Assembly: GCA_041862375.1 (NCBI GenBank)
Contig: JBGVTE010000130.1
Coordinates: 1 to 59,260, forward strand
Length of the DNA: 59,260 nucleotides
Direction of reading: 5' to 3'
From: WVZL01 sp041862375
Lineage (GTDB): Bacteria; Acidobacteriota; Aminicenantia; Aminicenantales; Aminicenantaceae
The translations under genes and the position numbers were made by a program. Positions 16,367-25,182 of this stretch are shown here, piece by piece. Under the pieces are notes generated by a model. The model was given only the letters and a program-made list of their open reading frames with translations. It did no database searches and had not been told where the DNA came from. The stretch's first letter is position 1. Every line of letters starts with the position of its first letter.

Positions 16367-17332
16367 ATGAAACTTAAGTTAAGGCCTCGAATATTTCGGC
16401 CCTCAACCATATCCTTTACAAAAGAAGCACTGCGCATGCGGGATTTTTCATTTTTCGACTGGCTACACGGTTATGTATATGGGCGGTGGCCTTACTTATA
16501 TATAGGCATTGGGACAGGAGAACTTCCCAGGAACCGAGTGCTGAAGGCATTGGTCCGTAAAGTAAAAAAACTTTATACGTTCAGGAAAGCTGTTAATAAT
16601 TCAAACGAGCTGAGAAAGATGCCTTCAGGGAAGAGCCTTGACAGTTACACCTATGCCGACAACTATCATGGCAAAGTAGTAACGCTGGAAGCAGCAAAAA
16701 AACTGGTTACTGTAAAAGAAGAGGTTGGATTGACTATCCCGGAACAGGTAATCCCTTATACACATGCAAGAGACATCATCCTTAAAAACCCAGACCATAT
16801 TATCGCTCTTGAATGCCCCTGCCGTGCATCACGACCTAATCCCTGCCAGCCGTTGGATGTTTGTCTCATTGTTGGCGAACCATTTGCCAGCTTTGTCGCT
16901 GAGCACCACTCACGTCTTTCTCGTTGGGTCACTTCGGGTGAAGCAATGGAGATACTTCAGGCTGAACATGAACAGGGTCATGTGCACCATGCTTTCTTTA
17001 AAGACGCGATGCTGGGACGTTTCTACGCTATATGCAATTGCTGTGAATGCTGCTGTGGAGCCATGCAAGCCCAGCGCAATGGTGTCCCGATGCTAATCTC
17101 TTCTGGATACATAAGCCAAGTGGATACGATGCTATGCAAGGGCTGTGGCGATTGCGCGGGCTCATGCCAGTTTAAAGCCATTTATATGAATCATAACAAA
17201 GCTGTCGTGAATACAGATATTTGTATGGGTTGTGGTGTTTGTATCTCCCGTTGCAAGCAAGAGGCACACTACTTGAGTCGTGACCCAACTAAGCCTGAAC
17301 CCCTTGAGATTCAAGAACTCATAGGAAGTTGA
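16367..17332 (+). CDS. Cysteine-rich 4Fe-4S ferredoxin-domain protein
   Basis: A 321-aa protein. The C-terminal third holds two [4Fe-4S] motifs: CKGCGDCAGSC with downstream Cys/Phe, then CMGCGVCISRC. Upstream are two further cysteine clusters, CPCRASRPNPCQPLDVC and CNCCECCCG, which could bind additional clusters or metals. The N-terminal half (about 1-120) is basic with no recognised domain, and no signal or membrane helix is evident. An electron-transfer role is likely; the partner is unknown. A TATAAT at 16340-16345 sits 21 bp upstream of the ATG and no clear Shine-Dalgarno is present. An NtrC-type regulator gene lies beyond, convergent. Confidence 0.78.
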   Translation: MKLKLRPRIFRPSTISFTKEALRMRDFSFFDWLHGYVYGRWPYLYIGIGTGELPRNRVLKALVRKVKKLYTFRKAVNNSNELRKMPSGKSLDSYTYADNYHGKVVTLEAAKKLVTVKEEVGLTIPEQVIPYTHARDIILKNPDHIIALECPCRASRPNPCQPLDVCLIVGEPFASFVAEHHSRLSRWVTSGEAMEILQAEHEQGHVHHAFFKDAMLGRFYAICNCCECCCGAMQAQRNGVPMLISSGYISQVDTMLCKGCGDCAGSCQFKAIYMNHNKAVVNTDICMGCGVCISRCKQEAHYLSRDPTKPEPLEIQELIGS

Positions 17333-17847
17333 TGAATAAGAAGAGGAAAGCAATAGAGCATTATGAGGAATTTTCGATTAATAACATAATAAAATAAGAG
17401 AAACGCTGGCTGTCGGGGAAATTAGCAAAGAGGGTTTTCTTAAGTGGCTATTGGAGGGTTAATCCTGCCCAGCCAGCACAGCAGGACTAATTATATATTA
17501 CAAAAACTATATATTTTGTCAATATTAAAATAAATTATTTTTTCATGATCACACTAGAGGTTAAAAATGTGATTGTTTTTTCTTTTTTTCTTCTAATTTG
17601 GATAATCAACAGAGAAATGAGCACTAGCTAATTATCGAATTTCGGGATTGACATCGAATGAATTTGAGCCTATTTTACTTAAAGGGGATTATATGTTTCT
17701 TAAGTTAGCATTTTAAAAGGCCGACAAATATCGGGATTTCAATTGATAAAAAATCTCTCCTTAGTGTAACCAAAAAGAAAAGGGTAGTGCCTGGACGGCG
17801 ATTGAGAGATTAAAGGGGTTTACCCTCTAAAATTACCCAAATGAAGG
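17333..17847. other. 515-bp spacer: hairpin and an orphan promoter-like site
   Basis: Between the convergent ferredoxin-like and NtrC-type genes there is no convincing gene. TTAATCCTGC (17459-17468) pairs with GCAGGACTAA (17481-17490) with one mismatch to make a 10-bp stem, followed by an A+T-rich tract that could terminate the ferredoxin-like transcript. A perfect TTGACA (17648-17653) lies 17 bp before TATTTT (17671-17676), facing right. What follows encodes only a seven-codon frame preceded by AAAGGGG. A small RNA is possible but unproven. Confidence 0.35.
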
Positions 17848-19215
17848 TTAGTGGGATATGTTATATTTAGATAGTTTGTGATAGAGGGTTGTTCGAGATA
17901 TATCTAAAATTTCTGCTACTTTTCTTTTATTATTTTTATTTTTTCTCATGAGATAAGATATGTATTCTTTTTCTAAATTTTGAAGAGTTGATAAATTCAT
18001 TTCTTTGATAAAAAGTGTTTCAGTCTTAGAAGATGTATAATCCTGGAGATTTTTTGGTAAGTCAATCAGATCGATAAATTCTCTCTTGCATAACATGAGC
18101 GCACTCTCTACAACATTTTCTAATTCTCTGACATTTCCAGGCCATTCGTAGCTAAGAAATAATTTTTGAACTTGGCGGGACATTCCCTTTATGTCTTTCC
18201 TGAATTTTTTATTAAACTTGTTAAGGAAGTAGCGTACAAGCAAGGGAATATCTTCTGTCCTCTTTTTTAGAGTAGGGAGATGTATTTCGACTTTATTTAA
18301 CCTGTGGAATAAGTCTTCCCGAAAAGCTCCCTTTTTGACTTCCTCTCTTAAATTTCTATTGGTCGACGCTATTACTTTAGTATCAATGTTTTTGTTCTTG
18401 TTCGAACCCAAGGGCCTGATTTGATGTGTTTCTAAGACTCTCAGAAGCTTAGCTTGGATTGTAAGTGGTATTTCTCCTATCTCATCAAGGAAGATCATCC
18501 CTTCATGTGCTTCTTCGAATAATCCTTTTTTATCTCTATCTGCTCCCGTGAAGGCGCCCCTAACGTAGCCAAAAAGCTCTGATTCGAACAAGTTATCTGG
18601 AATCGAGGAGCTATCGCAAATAACGAATCTTTTATTCCTGACAGGGCTTAAGTTGTGTATGGCTTTGGCGATCATTTCTTTACCAGTGCCTGTTTCCCCA
18701 GTTATCAAGGCGGTTGAAAAGTATTTTGCGATATTTTCAATGAGGGAGAATACTTCAAGCATATACGGACTTTTTCCAATCATTCCTTGAAATATGTATC
18801 TTTTTTCTAGCTTTTTTTCCAAGAGATAGGTTTCTCTTCTGAGTGATTTTTTCTCGTTTATCTTGTTTACGCTCTGTTCAAGAGTATTCATTTGAACTGG
18901 TTTGGCGAGATAGTCTGCAGCTCCCATGTTAATCCAGTCCATAACCTTATCAGAGGTTACGGGTTCGCCAATAATTATCACATCGAGCATAGGATCAAAA
19001 GCTTTTAATAATTTAAAGAGTTCAAAATCCTCTTCTTCTGTACCCTTTGAATCCAGTATCACTGTTTTTATGTAATTGCCCTTGATAAAGGAGAGAATAT
19101 CTTCTTGAGTTCCCAAGAAAAATATATGGTAGGTGAACTTTAGAAAAGAATTTGATAAAAAATCGTATAAAGATAAATCATCACTGATAATCAATAAATT
19201 TGTTTTATCTTCCAT
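17848..19215 (-). CDS. NtrC-family sigma-54-dependent response regulator
   Basis: A 455-aa protein with three domains. The receiver (1-120) has acidic D12/D13, phospho-acceptor D55 and K105; the conserved Thr/Ser position reads Gly (G83), so signalling may be altered. The AAA+ domain (about 140-375) has Walker A GETGTGKE (173-180), the sigma-54-contacting GAFTGA (220-225) and Walker B MIFLDEIGEIP. A Fis-type helix-turn-helix (KRKVAEILDISRTTLYHKLSKY) ends it. It activates sigma-54 promoters when phosphorylated by a sensor kinase, and none is encoded nearby. No good ribosome site precedes the ATG. Confidence 0.93.
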   Translation of the reverse strand: MEDKTNLLIISDDLSLYDFLSNSFLKFTYHIFFLGTQEDILSFIKGNYIKTVILDSKGTEEEDFELFKLLKAFDPMLDVIIIGEPVTSDKVMDWINMGAADYLAKPVQMNTLEQSVNKINEKKSLRRETYLLEKKLEKRYIFQGMIGKSPYMLEVFSLIENIAKYFSTALITGETGTGKEMIAKAIHNLSPVRNKRFVICDSSSIPDNLFESELFGYVRGAFTGADRDKKGLFEEAHEGMIFLDEIGEIPLTIQAKLLRVLETHQIRPLGSNKNKNIDTKVIASTNRNLREEVKKGAFREDLFHRLNKVEIHLPTLKKRTEDIPLLVRYFLNKFNKKFRKDIKGMSRQVQKLFLSYEWPGNVRELENVVESALMLCKREFIDLIDLPKNLQDYTSSKTETLFIKEMNLSTLQNLEKEYISYLMRKNKNNKRKVAEILDISRTTLYHKLSKYNISH

Positions 19216-19499
19216 ATTGATTATTTCTGTATATTATTTATCCATTCTTACTGCCAAGTTAATTTTTATCTCTTTACCCTTTTTTTTCAGCCATATCTTA
19301 GCAGTTTCTGTATTGTTTTACAAACTAAAATGAATGTAAAACATATGCAAAAAGGTACTTTACCTCATGTTTTCTTTTTAATATCATTTGTATCAAGCTT
19401 ATGGATAAAAATTAAATTTATTTTTGAATTTTTATCCTTATTAAGAGAAAATAAGAATAAGAAAGGTGATTACAACACAATAAGAATCGGAGGAATAAC

Positions 19500-20501
19500 T
19501 TGAAAGACAGGAATGAATTTACCTTAAAGCGACGTGATTTTATTAAAGGCACAGTTGCGGGGCTTGCCTGTTTTCCTGTATTTGGGATTGGTCCTTTAAT
19601 GGAGAAAGAAGGAGAGAAAAAAACTGTGATTGCTCTCTTTAAAACTCAGGATAGGAAAGAGGGAGTTCGGGAAGTTTTAAAGTTGTTAAATTTTCCCCCG
19701 GTAAAAGATAAAAAGATTATGCTGAAACCAAATTTTAACTCTGCTGATCCATGTCCTGCTTCTACTCATAATGATACCTTAAGTCAATTAATTCGTGAAA
19801 TAAAGGAGAGAGGAGCTGCTGAGATTACTATTGGGGAAAGAAGCGGCCCGCCGCCAACCAAAAGGGTCTTAGAAGAAAAGGGTATATTTCAATTAGCTCA
19901 AGAGCAGGATTTCAAAATTATCAATTACGAAGAAATAGAAGAAAATGATTTTGTCCATTTGAATCCCTCGGGAAATCATTGGAAAGATGGATTCTACATA
20001 GCCCGCCCCGCTGTAGAGGCAGAATACTTTGTTTCTACCTGCTGTCTGAAAACCCATCAATACGGTGGAGTTTTTACTATGTCGTTGAAATTAGCTGTAG
20101 GATTAACTCCGAAAAGTCTGATGCGAGAACTTCATAGTTCGCCTGACATGAGGAAGATGATTGCTGAGATAAATATTGGCTATAAGCCTAAATTAATTGT
20201 GCTCGATGGAATAGAGGCTTTTGTTGATGGCGGTCCCTCGAGGGGAGAGAAAAAGGAAGCGAATGTATTTCTTGCTGGAACAGATCGCGTTGCTATTGAT
20301 GCAGCAGGCATAGCTGTTTTAAAAGAGCTGGGTTCGAATGAGGCTATCATGGGAAGAAAGATTTTTGACCAAGAACAAATCAAAAGAGCAGTCGAGTTAG
20401 GTTTGGGAATAAGCAGCTCTGATCAGATTGAGTTTGTTACTCCTGATGAACCCAGTAAAGATTATGCTGAAAAATTGGCATCTATTTTAGCTCAAGGCTG
20501 A
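19500..20501 (+). CDS. DUF362 domain-containing protein with Tat-like signal
   Basis: A 333-aa protein starting at TTG (19500), chosen because CGGAGG stands seven bases upstream and no ATG serves the frame. The N-terminus LKRRDFIKGTVAGLACFPVFGIG is a twin-arginine signal (RRDFIKG), implying folded, possibly cofactor-bearing export. The DUF362 core follows: IMLKPNFNSADPCPASTHNDTLSQLI, GERSGP, VSTCCLKTHQYGGVFTMSLKLAVGL and VLDGIEAFVDGGPSRG. The family's role is uncharacterised; members often carry or accompany iron-sulfur domains, but none is seen here. The nitroreductase 100 bp downstream may share a redox role. Confidence 0.88.
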   Translation: MKDRNEFTLKRRDFIKGTVAGLACFPVFGIGPLMEKEGEKKTVIALFKTQDRKEGVREVLKLLNFPPVKDKKIMLKPNFNSADPCPASTHNDTLSQLIREIKERGAAEITIGERSGPPPTKRVLEEKGIFQLAQEQDFKIINYEEIEENDFVHLNPSGNHWKDGFYIARPAVEAEYFVSTCCLKTHQYGGVFTMSLKLAVGLTPKSLMRELHSSPDMRKMIAEINIGYKPKLIVLDGIEAFVDGGPSRGEKKEANVFLAGTDRVAIDAAGIAVLKELGSNEAIMGRKIFDQEQIKRAVELGLGISSSDQIEFVTPDEPSKDYAEKLASILAQG

Positions 20502-20599
20502 TTCAACTTATACTTTACATTGAGCAATGATTTTATTATTATCCTAGCGATTTATTTCAAAGTTTCAAAACATATATTGACAAGAATTACAAGGATCTA

Positions 20600-21175
20600 A
20601 TGAGCTTTTACGAGCTGATAATCTCAAGAAGATCTATTAGGCAATTTAAAGCTCAATCAGTTTCAAAAAATACTCTAAAAAAATTAGTAAATGCTGCTCG
20701 ATTAGCTCCGTCAGGTGCTAATCTTCAGCCTTTAGAATTTGTCGTTGTAGATAAGGTTATTACCGGAAAAGCAATTTTTAAATGTTTGAAATGGGCAGCT
20801 TATATTACTCCAGAAGGCAACCCAAAACCAGGACATGAACCTGCAGCTTATGTCATTGTACTCGTTAACACACGAATAAGAGATAAGGATTATGAACATG
20901 ATTCAGGGGCAGCTATCGAAAATATGATTTTAGCAGCATGGGAAGAGGGCATAGGAAGTTGCTGGCTTACTTCTGTCAAGAGAAAGATAATTAGAGAAAT
21001 ACTGAATGTTCCTCCAGAATATAAAGTTGATTCAGTTGTAGCTTTGGGTTATCCTGATGAAGAACCTGCGGTGGAAGAAATCAAAGATTCAATAAAATAC
21101 TGGAAGGACAGAGCTGGAAGACTTCACGTTCCCAAGAGAAAACTTGAAAATATCATTCATTTTAACAAATTTTAG
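20600..21175 (+). CDS. Nitroreductase family (FMN-dependent) protein
   Basis: A 191-aa protein with the nitroreductase fold. YELIISRRSIRQFKAQSV and ARLAPSGANLQPLEFVVV form the FMN phosphate site. Later come GAAIENMILAAWEEGIGSCWLTS and VVALGYPDEEP. Members reduce nitro-aromatics, quinones or act in cofactor chemistry with NAD(P)H. The size is usual. AAGGATCT precedes the ATG. The gene is co-directional with the DUF362 gene and may share its transcript. The physiological substrate cannot be deduced. Confidence 0.9.
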   Translation: MSFYELIISRRSIRQFKAQSVSKNTLKKLVNAARLAPSGANLQPLEFVVVDKVITGKAIFKCLKWAAYITPEGNPKPGHEPAAYVIVLVNTRIRDKDYEHDSGAAIENMILAAWEEGIGSCWLTSVKRKIIREILNVPPEYKVDSVVALGYPDEEPAVEEIKDSIKYWKDRAGRLHVPKRKLENIIHFNKF

Positions 21176-21202
21176 CCATTATAAAAATCGATAGGAGGGA
21201 AT

Positions 21203-21340
21203 ATGCGCTTTCTGGGTTTAATTTTATTAATTGGTGGTTTTCTTATCAGGATATTAACCACATTGTCTTTCCTTGGCTGGGTATTAATAGTATTAGGAAT
21301 TGTGATTATTATTGTTTCTTACGCGACAAAAAGGAAATAA
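21203..21340 (+). CDS. Small 45-aa membrane protein
   Basis: An ATG at 21203 follows a strong ATAGGAGGG site and opens a 45-codon frame. The predicted peptide has two hydrophobic helices (FLGLILLIGGFLIRIL and FLGWVLIVLGIVIIIVSYA) and a basic tail TKRK. This gives a hairpin of two membrane spans with a positive C-terminus. The layout matches small DUF-type bacterial membrane peptides, but I do not recognise it. It lies 27 bp after the nitroreductase and 12 bp before the converging TldE gene. The ribosome site supports real translation. Confidence 0.6.
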   Translation: MRFLGLILLIGGFLIRILTTLSFLGWVLIVLGIVIIIVSYATKRK

Positions 21341-21352
21341 AAGACTTAATTC

Positions 21353-22699
21353 CTACTGTCCAGCTATCATTAGCTCCTGGATTTTAATCGTGGGCCCAGT
21401 GAAAGAACTTCGGAAATCTATGTCATTTCCAATAATCTCAATATGATTTAAAATCTCCCCTAAATTGCCTGAGATAGTTATTTCAGAGACGGGATAAACT
21501 ATTTCTCCTCTTTCCACCCACAATCCAAAAGCACCTCTTGATATATCGCCAGTAATTGGATTTAGTCCATGGCCTAGTGTCCTAATTAGAATTAATCCTC
21601 TATCCATGGACGAGATAATTTTTTCAGGATTATGTCCTCCAGGATTAAGGTAAAAGTTATTTGGACTTACGCCAGTTCCAGCAGAGTTTCCAGTGGACTT
21701 GATTTTTAATTTGCGGGAAGCATAGGTGTTGCAAAGATAATTTTTAAGTATTCCTCTTTCAACAACTGGCGTTTTTTGGCAAGGTACTCCTTCTGAATCA
21801 AAAGGTCTTGTTCCCAGTTTGCCAGGAAGGAGTCCGTTGTCAAAAACAGTGATGTTTTCATTTCCTATCCTTTGTCCCAGCTTGTCGACTAGAAAGGATG
21901 ATTTTTGGTAGATGGACACTCCTGATACGCACGCAAACAGAAAACCCAGAAGCCATGAGGTCATAATGGGTTCGAAAACAACAGGAGCTCTTTGAGTTGG
22001 TATCTTTTTCGGATTTAACTGTCGAACCGTTCTTTCAACTGCTTTTTTAGCAATATCTTCTGTTGATTCTAATTTTTTGAAATGTCTCGCAGAACAGAAC
22101 CAGTAGTCTTCAACACGGCTGTCAGTTTCTCCAGCCTGAAGGCCAAGACTCAAAGAACAGAGTGTCTGGTCATATTCATCGAGAAAACCGTTTGAATTAG
22201 CAAGAATAAATTTAATTTTGTTTGTTTCAAAGCTTGCTCCGTGAGAGTTTGTGATTCTTTTATCTTCAAGAGCTATTTTTTCTGTTTCCAATGCAAGGTT
22301 AATCTTTTTCTCTGGGCTTAACTCAGGAATTGTAGGATCATAAAGGTTAAGAGATTGGGTATCGATTTTATCAGGAGAAAAAGGAGGAAGCCCGGAAAAT
22401 TTATCGGGATTAGCTAACAAGGCTCTCTTGATTGCGTTTTTGATAAGATGATGGAGTATTTCTCTCGACAAGTCGGATGAAGCAGCAAAAGCAGTTTTTT
22501 TATCCTTGATAACTCTTAATCCTACATATCTGGAGCCTGCCTCTGTAAGATTTTCGATTTCGCCAAGCCTCACGTCTACGCTAAATTCATAGCCATCAAT
22601 GATAGATATTTCTACTTCATCGGCTCCACTCGCTTTTCCAAAATTCACAAGGTATTCTGCAAATCCCATTAGTTCTGTGCTTTTTTCTGCTTTATTCAC
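21353..22699 (-). CDS. TldE/PmbA family protein (TldD partner)
   Basis: A 448-aa protein of the TldD/PmbA superfamily. VEISIIDGYEFSVDVRLGEIENLTEAGSRYVGLRVIKDKKTAFA opens the fold, and PVVFEPIMTSWLLGFLFACVSG stands where TldD carries its metal site. No HExxxH is present, as expected of TldE. RPFDSEGVPCQKTPVVERGILKNYLCNTYASRKL and the C-terminal GDISRGAFGLWVERGEIVYPVSEITISGNL are family hallmarks. TldD and TldE form a heterodimeric protease that degrades unfolded peptides and matures some ribosomal peptides. Its start overlaps the tldD stop by 4 bp. Confidence 0.92.
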   Translation of the reverse strand: MNKAEKSTELMGFAEYLVNFGKASGADEVEISIIDGYEFSVDVRLGEIENLTEAGSRYVGLRVIKDKKTAFAASSDLSREILHHLIKNAIKRALLANPDKFSGLPPFSPDKIDTQSLNLYDPTIPELSPEKKINLALETEKIALEDKRITNSHGASFETNKIKFILANSNGFLDEYDQTLCSLSLGLQAGETDSRVEDYWFCSARHFKKLESTEDIAKKAVERTVRQLNPKKIPTQRAPVVFEPIMTSWLLGFLFACVSGVSIYQKSSFLVDKLGQRIGNENITVFDNGLLPGKLGTRPFDSEGVPCQKTPVVERGILKNYLCNTYASRKLKIKSTGNSAGTGVSPNNFYLNPGGHNPEKIISSMDRGLILIRTLGHGLNPITGDISRGAFGLWVERGEIVYPVSEITISGNLGEILNHIEIIGNDIDFRSSFTGPTIKIQELMIAGQ

Positions 22700-24120
22700 C
22701 TTTGTCCTCCAACTGTCATCATCGCAATTTTAAGTGTGGGACATCCGTCAGTTACTGGCGCCTCCTGCCCTTCTTTGCCACATGTTCCAGTTTGTAATCC
22801 AAATTGAAGGTCGGAACCGACCATTTTAATTTTTTCGAGGATATCAATATTACTTCCGATCACGGTTGCCTGCTTAACTGGAACAGTAAGTTTACCCTCC
22901 TCAATAAGAAAGCCAGAGCTTACCGAGAAGGTGAATTTGCCTGAATCTTCAACCTGACCTCCTTGGTATTTATTGGCATAAAATCCCTTTTTAACTGAGG
23001 ATATAATTTCATCAGGGGTATACTCTCCCTTATCGATATAAGTGTTGGACATTCGAGGAATAGGAATGCATGTGTAATCCTGCCTTCTACCGTGTCCTGT
23101 TAAGGGCATTTTCATTAAATTAGCTGAGAGCCTATCTTGAAGGAAGCCCTTCACGACTCCTTTTTCGATGAGAAGAGTTTTATGAGGAATCGTACCTTCA
23201 TCATCAATGTTATATGAACCTCGAAAATGAGGAATTGTAGGATCGTCAAAGATTGTGATTTGTTCGTTTCCTACGCGTCTTTCTATTTTATCCCAGAAAA
23301 TAGATGTCTTTTTCCGATTGTAGTCTGCCTCAAGAAGGTGACCGACTGCTTCATGAATTAAAACTCCGCTGTGGCCAGGAGCAAGTACTACCGGCATTTC
23401 TCCAGCTGGAGCCTCGATTGCTTCTAAAAGGTTTAATGCTTCTTTGGCGGCATTTATGCCTAATTGATGAGAGGGCATCTCTTTTTTGAAATATTCTATG
23501 CCCACTCTTCCTCCTCCTCCTGAGAAACCGAATTCTCTTTTTTTGCCTTTTTCAGCAATTGCAGAACATAAAAGTCTTACCATGGGTCTGACATCAGAAA
23601 TCATTAGTCCTTCTGAATTTACCACGGTTATATACTTGGCGGAGTCTTGAAAAGAGACCTTCACTTTTTTTATTCTGGGATCAAATTTCTGAGCGGATTC
23701 ATAAACATTCTTTACCAGGAAAATCTTTTTTTCTAGAGATTCTTTAGAGGGAAGTTTTAACACGGGATATAAATTATGAGCAGGCCGTAATATGGTTAAA
23801 CTTTTAGCATAATTAAGCGGAGCTTGGGAAGATATTGAGGCTGCTGTCAATGCTGCCTTTTTGACTTTCTCGAATGACAGGTCATTAGTGTAGCCATAAC
23901 CTGTTTTTTCACCTGATAGCACTCTTATACCTAAGCCGAAGCTTACAGATTCTGATGTCTCTTTGATGATATCTTCTTCCATGTTAACAAGGTTATAGAT
24001 TTTGTATTCAAGGAATACTTCCGAAAAATCACCGCCTTTAGAAAGAGCTATAGTGAGAATTTTCTGGAGATCAGATTTGTTGAGGTGAATATGGTCTTCA
24101 AAGTCAAAAGTTGGCATCAT
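22696..24120 (-). CDS. tldD: TldD family metallopeptidase
   Basis: A 474-aa protein with the zinc site HEAVGHLLEAD (HExxxH), followed by RRVGNEQITIFDDPTIPHFRGSYNIDDEGTIPHKTLLIEKGVVKGFL. The C-terminus has QGGQVEDSGKFTFSVSSGFLIEEGKLTVPV. It is the catalytic half of the TldD-TldE protease. It overlaps tldE by 4 bp and the flippase-like gene upstream by 17 bp, so the three are one operon. AAGAGGG lies upstream; ATG 24117 is an equally possible start. Length is usual. Confidence 0.95.
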   Translation of the reverse strand: MMPTFDFEDHIHLNKSDLQKILTIALSKGGDFSEVFLEYKIYNLVNMEEDIIKETSESVSFGLGIRVLSGEKTGYGYTNDLSFEKVKKAALTAASISSQAPLNYAKSLTILRPAHNLYPVLKLPSKESLEKKIFLVKNVYESAQKFDPRIKKVKVSFQDSAKYITVVNSEGLMISDVRPMVRLLCSAIAEKGKKREFGFSGGGGRVGIEYFKKEMPSHQLGINAAKEALNLLEAIEAPAGEMPVVLAPGHSGVLIHEAVGHLLEADYNRKKTSIFWDKIERRVGNEQITIFDDPTIPHFRGSYNIDDEGTIPHKTLLIEKGVVKGFLQDRLSANLMKMPLTGHGRRQDYTCIPIPRMSNTYIDKGEYTPDEIISSVKKGFYANKYQGGQVEDSGKFTFSVSSGFLIEEGKLTVPVKQATVIGSNIDILEKIKMVGSDLQFGLQTGTCGKEGQEAPVTDGCPTLKIAMMTVGGQR

Positions 24121-25141
24121 TTTTTTTGGCCCTCTTCTTTTTTAAGAGAGAAAAAGCAAGGATTAAAATGCTGATAATCCCGAGAAAGTATTCAAAGAGA
24201 TTCGCTAAAAGATGAACACCCATCCCTGAGATAATAGCTAAACTTTTGTCAAAATTCATCAGGTTGAAAGTAAGTGCCCAGGCCGACTCCCAAGTGCCAA
24301 ATCCAGCAATACCTTGAATCGGCAAAGCTGATGATAGCTCAGCTCCTGTTATACCCAGAATAGTCTTCCAGAAACTCACATTTTTAAGGGTAAAACCGTG
24401 GCTTTTGAGCAGAGAAAATAGGAGGAAGTACAAAGAGACATACTTTGCCGAACGAATAAAGAGAGAGAGAAGAAAAATTGGCCAATAAATCTTTTTATTC
24501 CTGATTTGAGAAAGACAATCAATGGTGAGATTAATTTTTTTGACCGATATTTTCGCCCATCTTCGCTTTTCAAGACGGACGACTTGAAGCACCTGGTGAT
24601 AAATTTTTAAAAGGAATGAAAAAAATGGAATAATTTTCCAGAGAATAATTAATATGATGAGAAAGAATACCAGGGCGATCAATAGAAGAGTGAAACTTGA
24701 GATAGATGTAGATCCAAGGCCTACAACAAAGATAGCCAAAACAAGAAAAGGGCTTAAAGTCAGGAAATCAAAAATAAGAGCTACGACAAAAGAAGATGTT
24801 GCCATCTCGAAGCTGAAATCAAGTCTTTTATTAAGAAGATAGATATACGAGAGGGATCCTATACGTGCGGGAAGGAGATCAACAAAGAGATTTCTGATTA
24901 ATGTAACCAAAAAGATATCTCCCCAGCTAACAGGTTGAGATTCGAGAAGTAATTTATAACGCCATGCGCGTAATGCTGCTCCGACAAGAGAAATTACAGC
25001 AAAAGCTAAAAGAGCTGGGAGGTATATCCGGGTAAACGTTTGGAGCAGATCCTCAATTTTTATTCTTGATAAGAGATACCAAATTAGAAAAACAGAGACA
25101 GCAAGAGAAAGAAGAATGTAATAAATCTTTTTCTGCGGCAT
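24104..25141 (-). CDS. Flippase-like integral membrane protein (UPF0104/LPG synthase TM family)
   Basis: A 345-aa protein with about eight membrane spans. Family marks are YLPALLAFAVISLVGAALRAWRYKLLL, LVTLIRNLFVDLLPARIGSLSYIYLL and SSALPIQGIAGFGTWESAWALT. Such proteins resemble the membrane half of lysyl-phosphatidylglycerol synthase and are thought to move lipid-linked molecules. No synthase domain is fused. It heads an operon with TldD and TldE, an unusual pairing. No Shine-Dalgarno precedes the ATG; TTGACA-18 bp-TAAGAT ends seven bases before it, suggesting a nearly leaderless mRNA. Confidence 0.85.
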   Translation of the reverse strand: MPQKKIYYILLSLAVSVFLIWYLLSRIKIEDLLQTFTRIYLPALLAFAVISLVGAALRAWRYKLLLESQPVSWGDIFLVTLIRNLFVDLLPARIGSLSYIYLLNKRLDFSFEMATSSFVVALIFDFLTLSPFLVLAIFVVGLGSTSISSFTLLLIALVFFLIILIILWKIIPFFSFLLKIYHQVLQVVRLEKRRWAKISVKKINLTIDCLSQIRNKKIYWPIFLLSLFIRSAKYVSLYFLLFSLLKSHGFTLKNVSFWKTILGITGAELSSALPIQGIAGFGTWESAWALTFNLMNFDKSLAIISGMGVHLLANLFEYFLGIISILILAFSLLKKKRAKKNDANF

Positions 25142-25148
25142 TTTTTTT

Positions 25149-25178
25149 ATCTTATTTTTTCTTTATAGCTATTGTCAA
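25149..25178 (-). promoter_or_regulatory. Promoter of the flippase-like/tldD/tldE operon
   Basis: On the minus strand TTGACA (25178-25173), an 18-bp gap and TAAGAT (25154-25149) end seven bases before the ATG at 25141. The -35 lies four bases outside the inverted-repeat element. No ribosome site fits in the remaining leader. Confidence 0.55.
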
Positions 25179-25182
25179 ATAC

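Noticed and set aside
17333..17400. A 21-codon frame (starting MNKKRKAIEHYEE) just after the ferredoxin-like gene
   Set aside because: It has no ribosome site of its own and no recognised family; too short to support.
17401..17430. Sigma-54 promoter (TGGC...GC) near the NtrC-type gene
   Set aside because: TGGCTG is followed by GC at the wrong spacing, so it does not fit the -24/-12 pattern.
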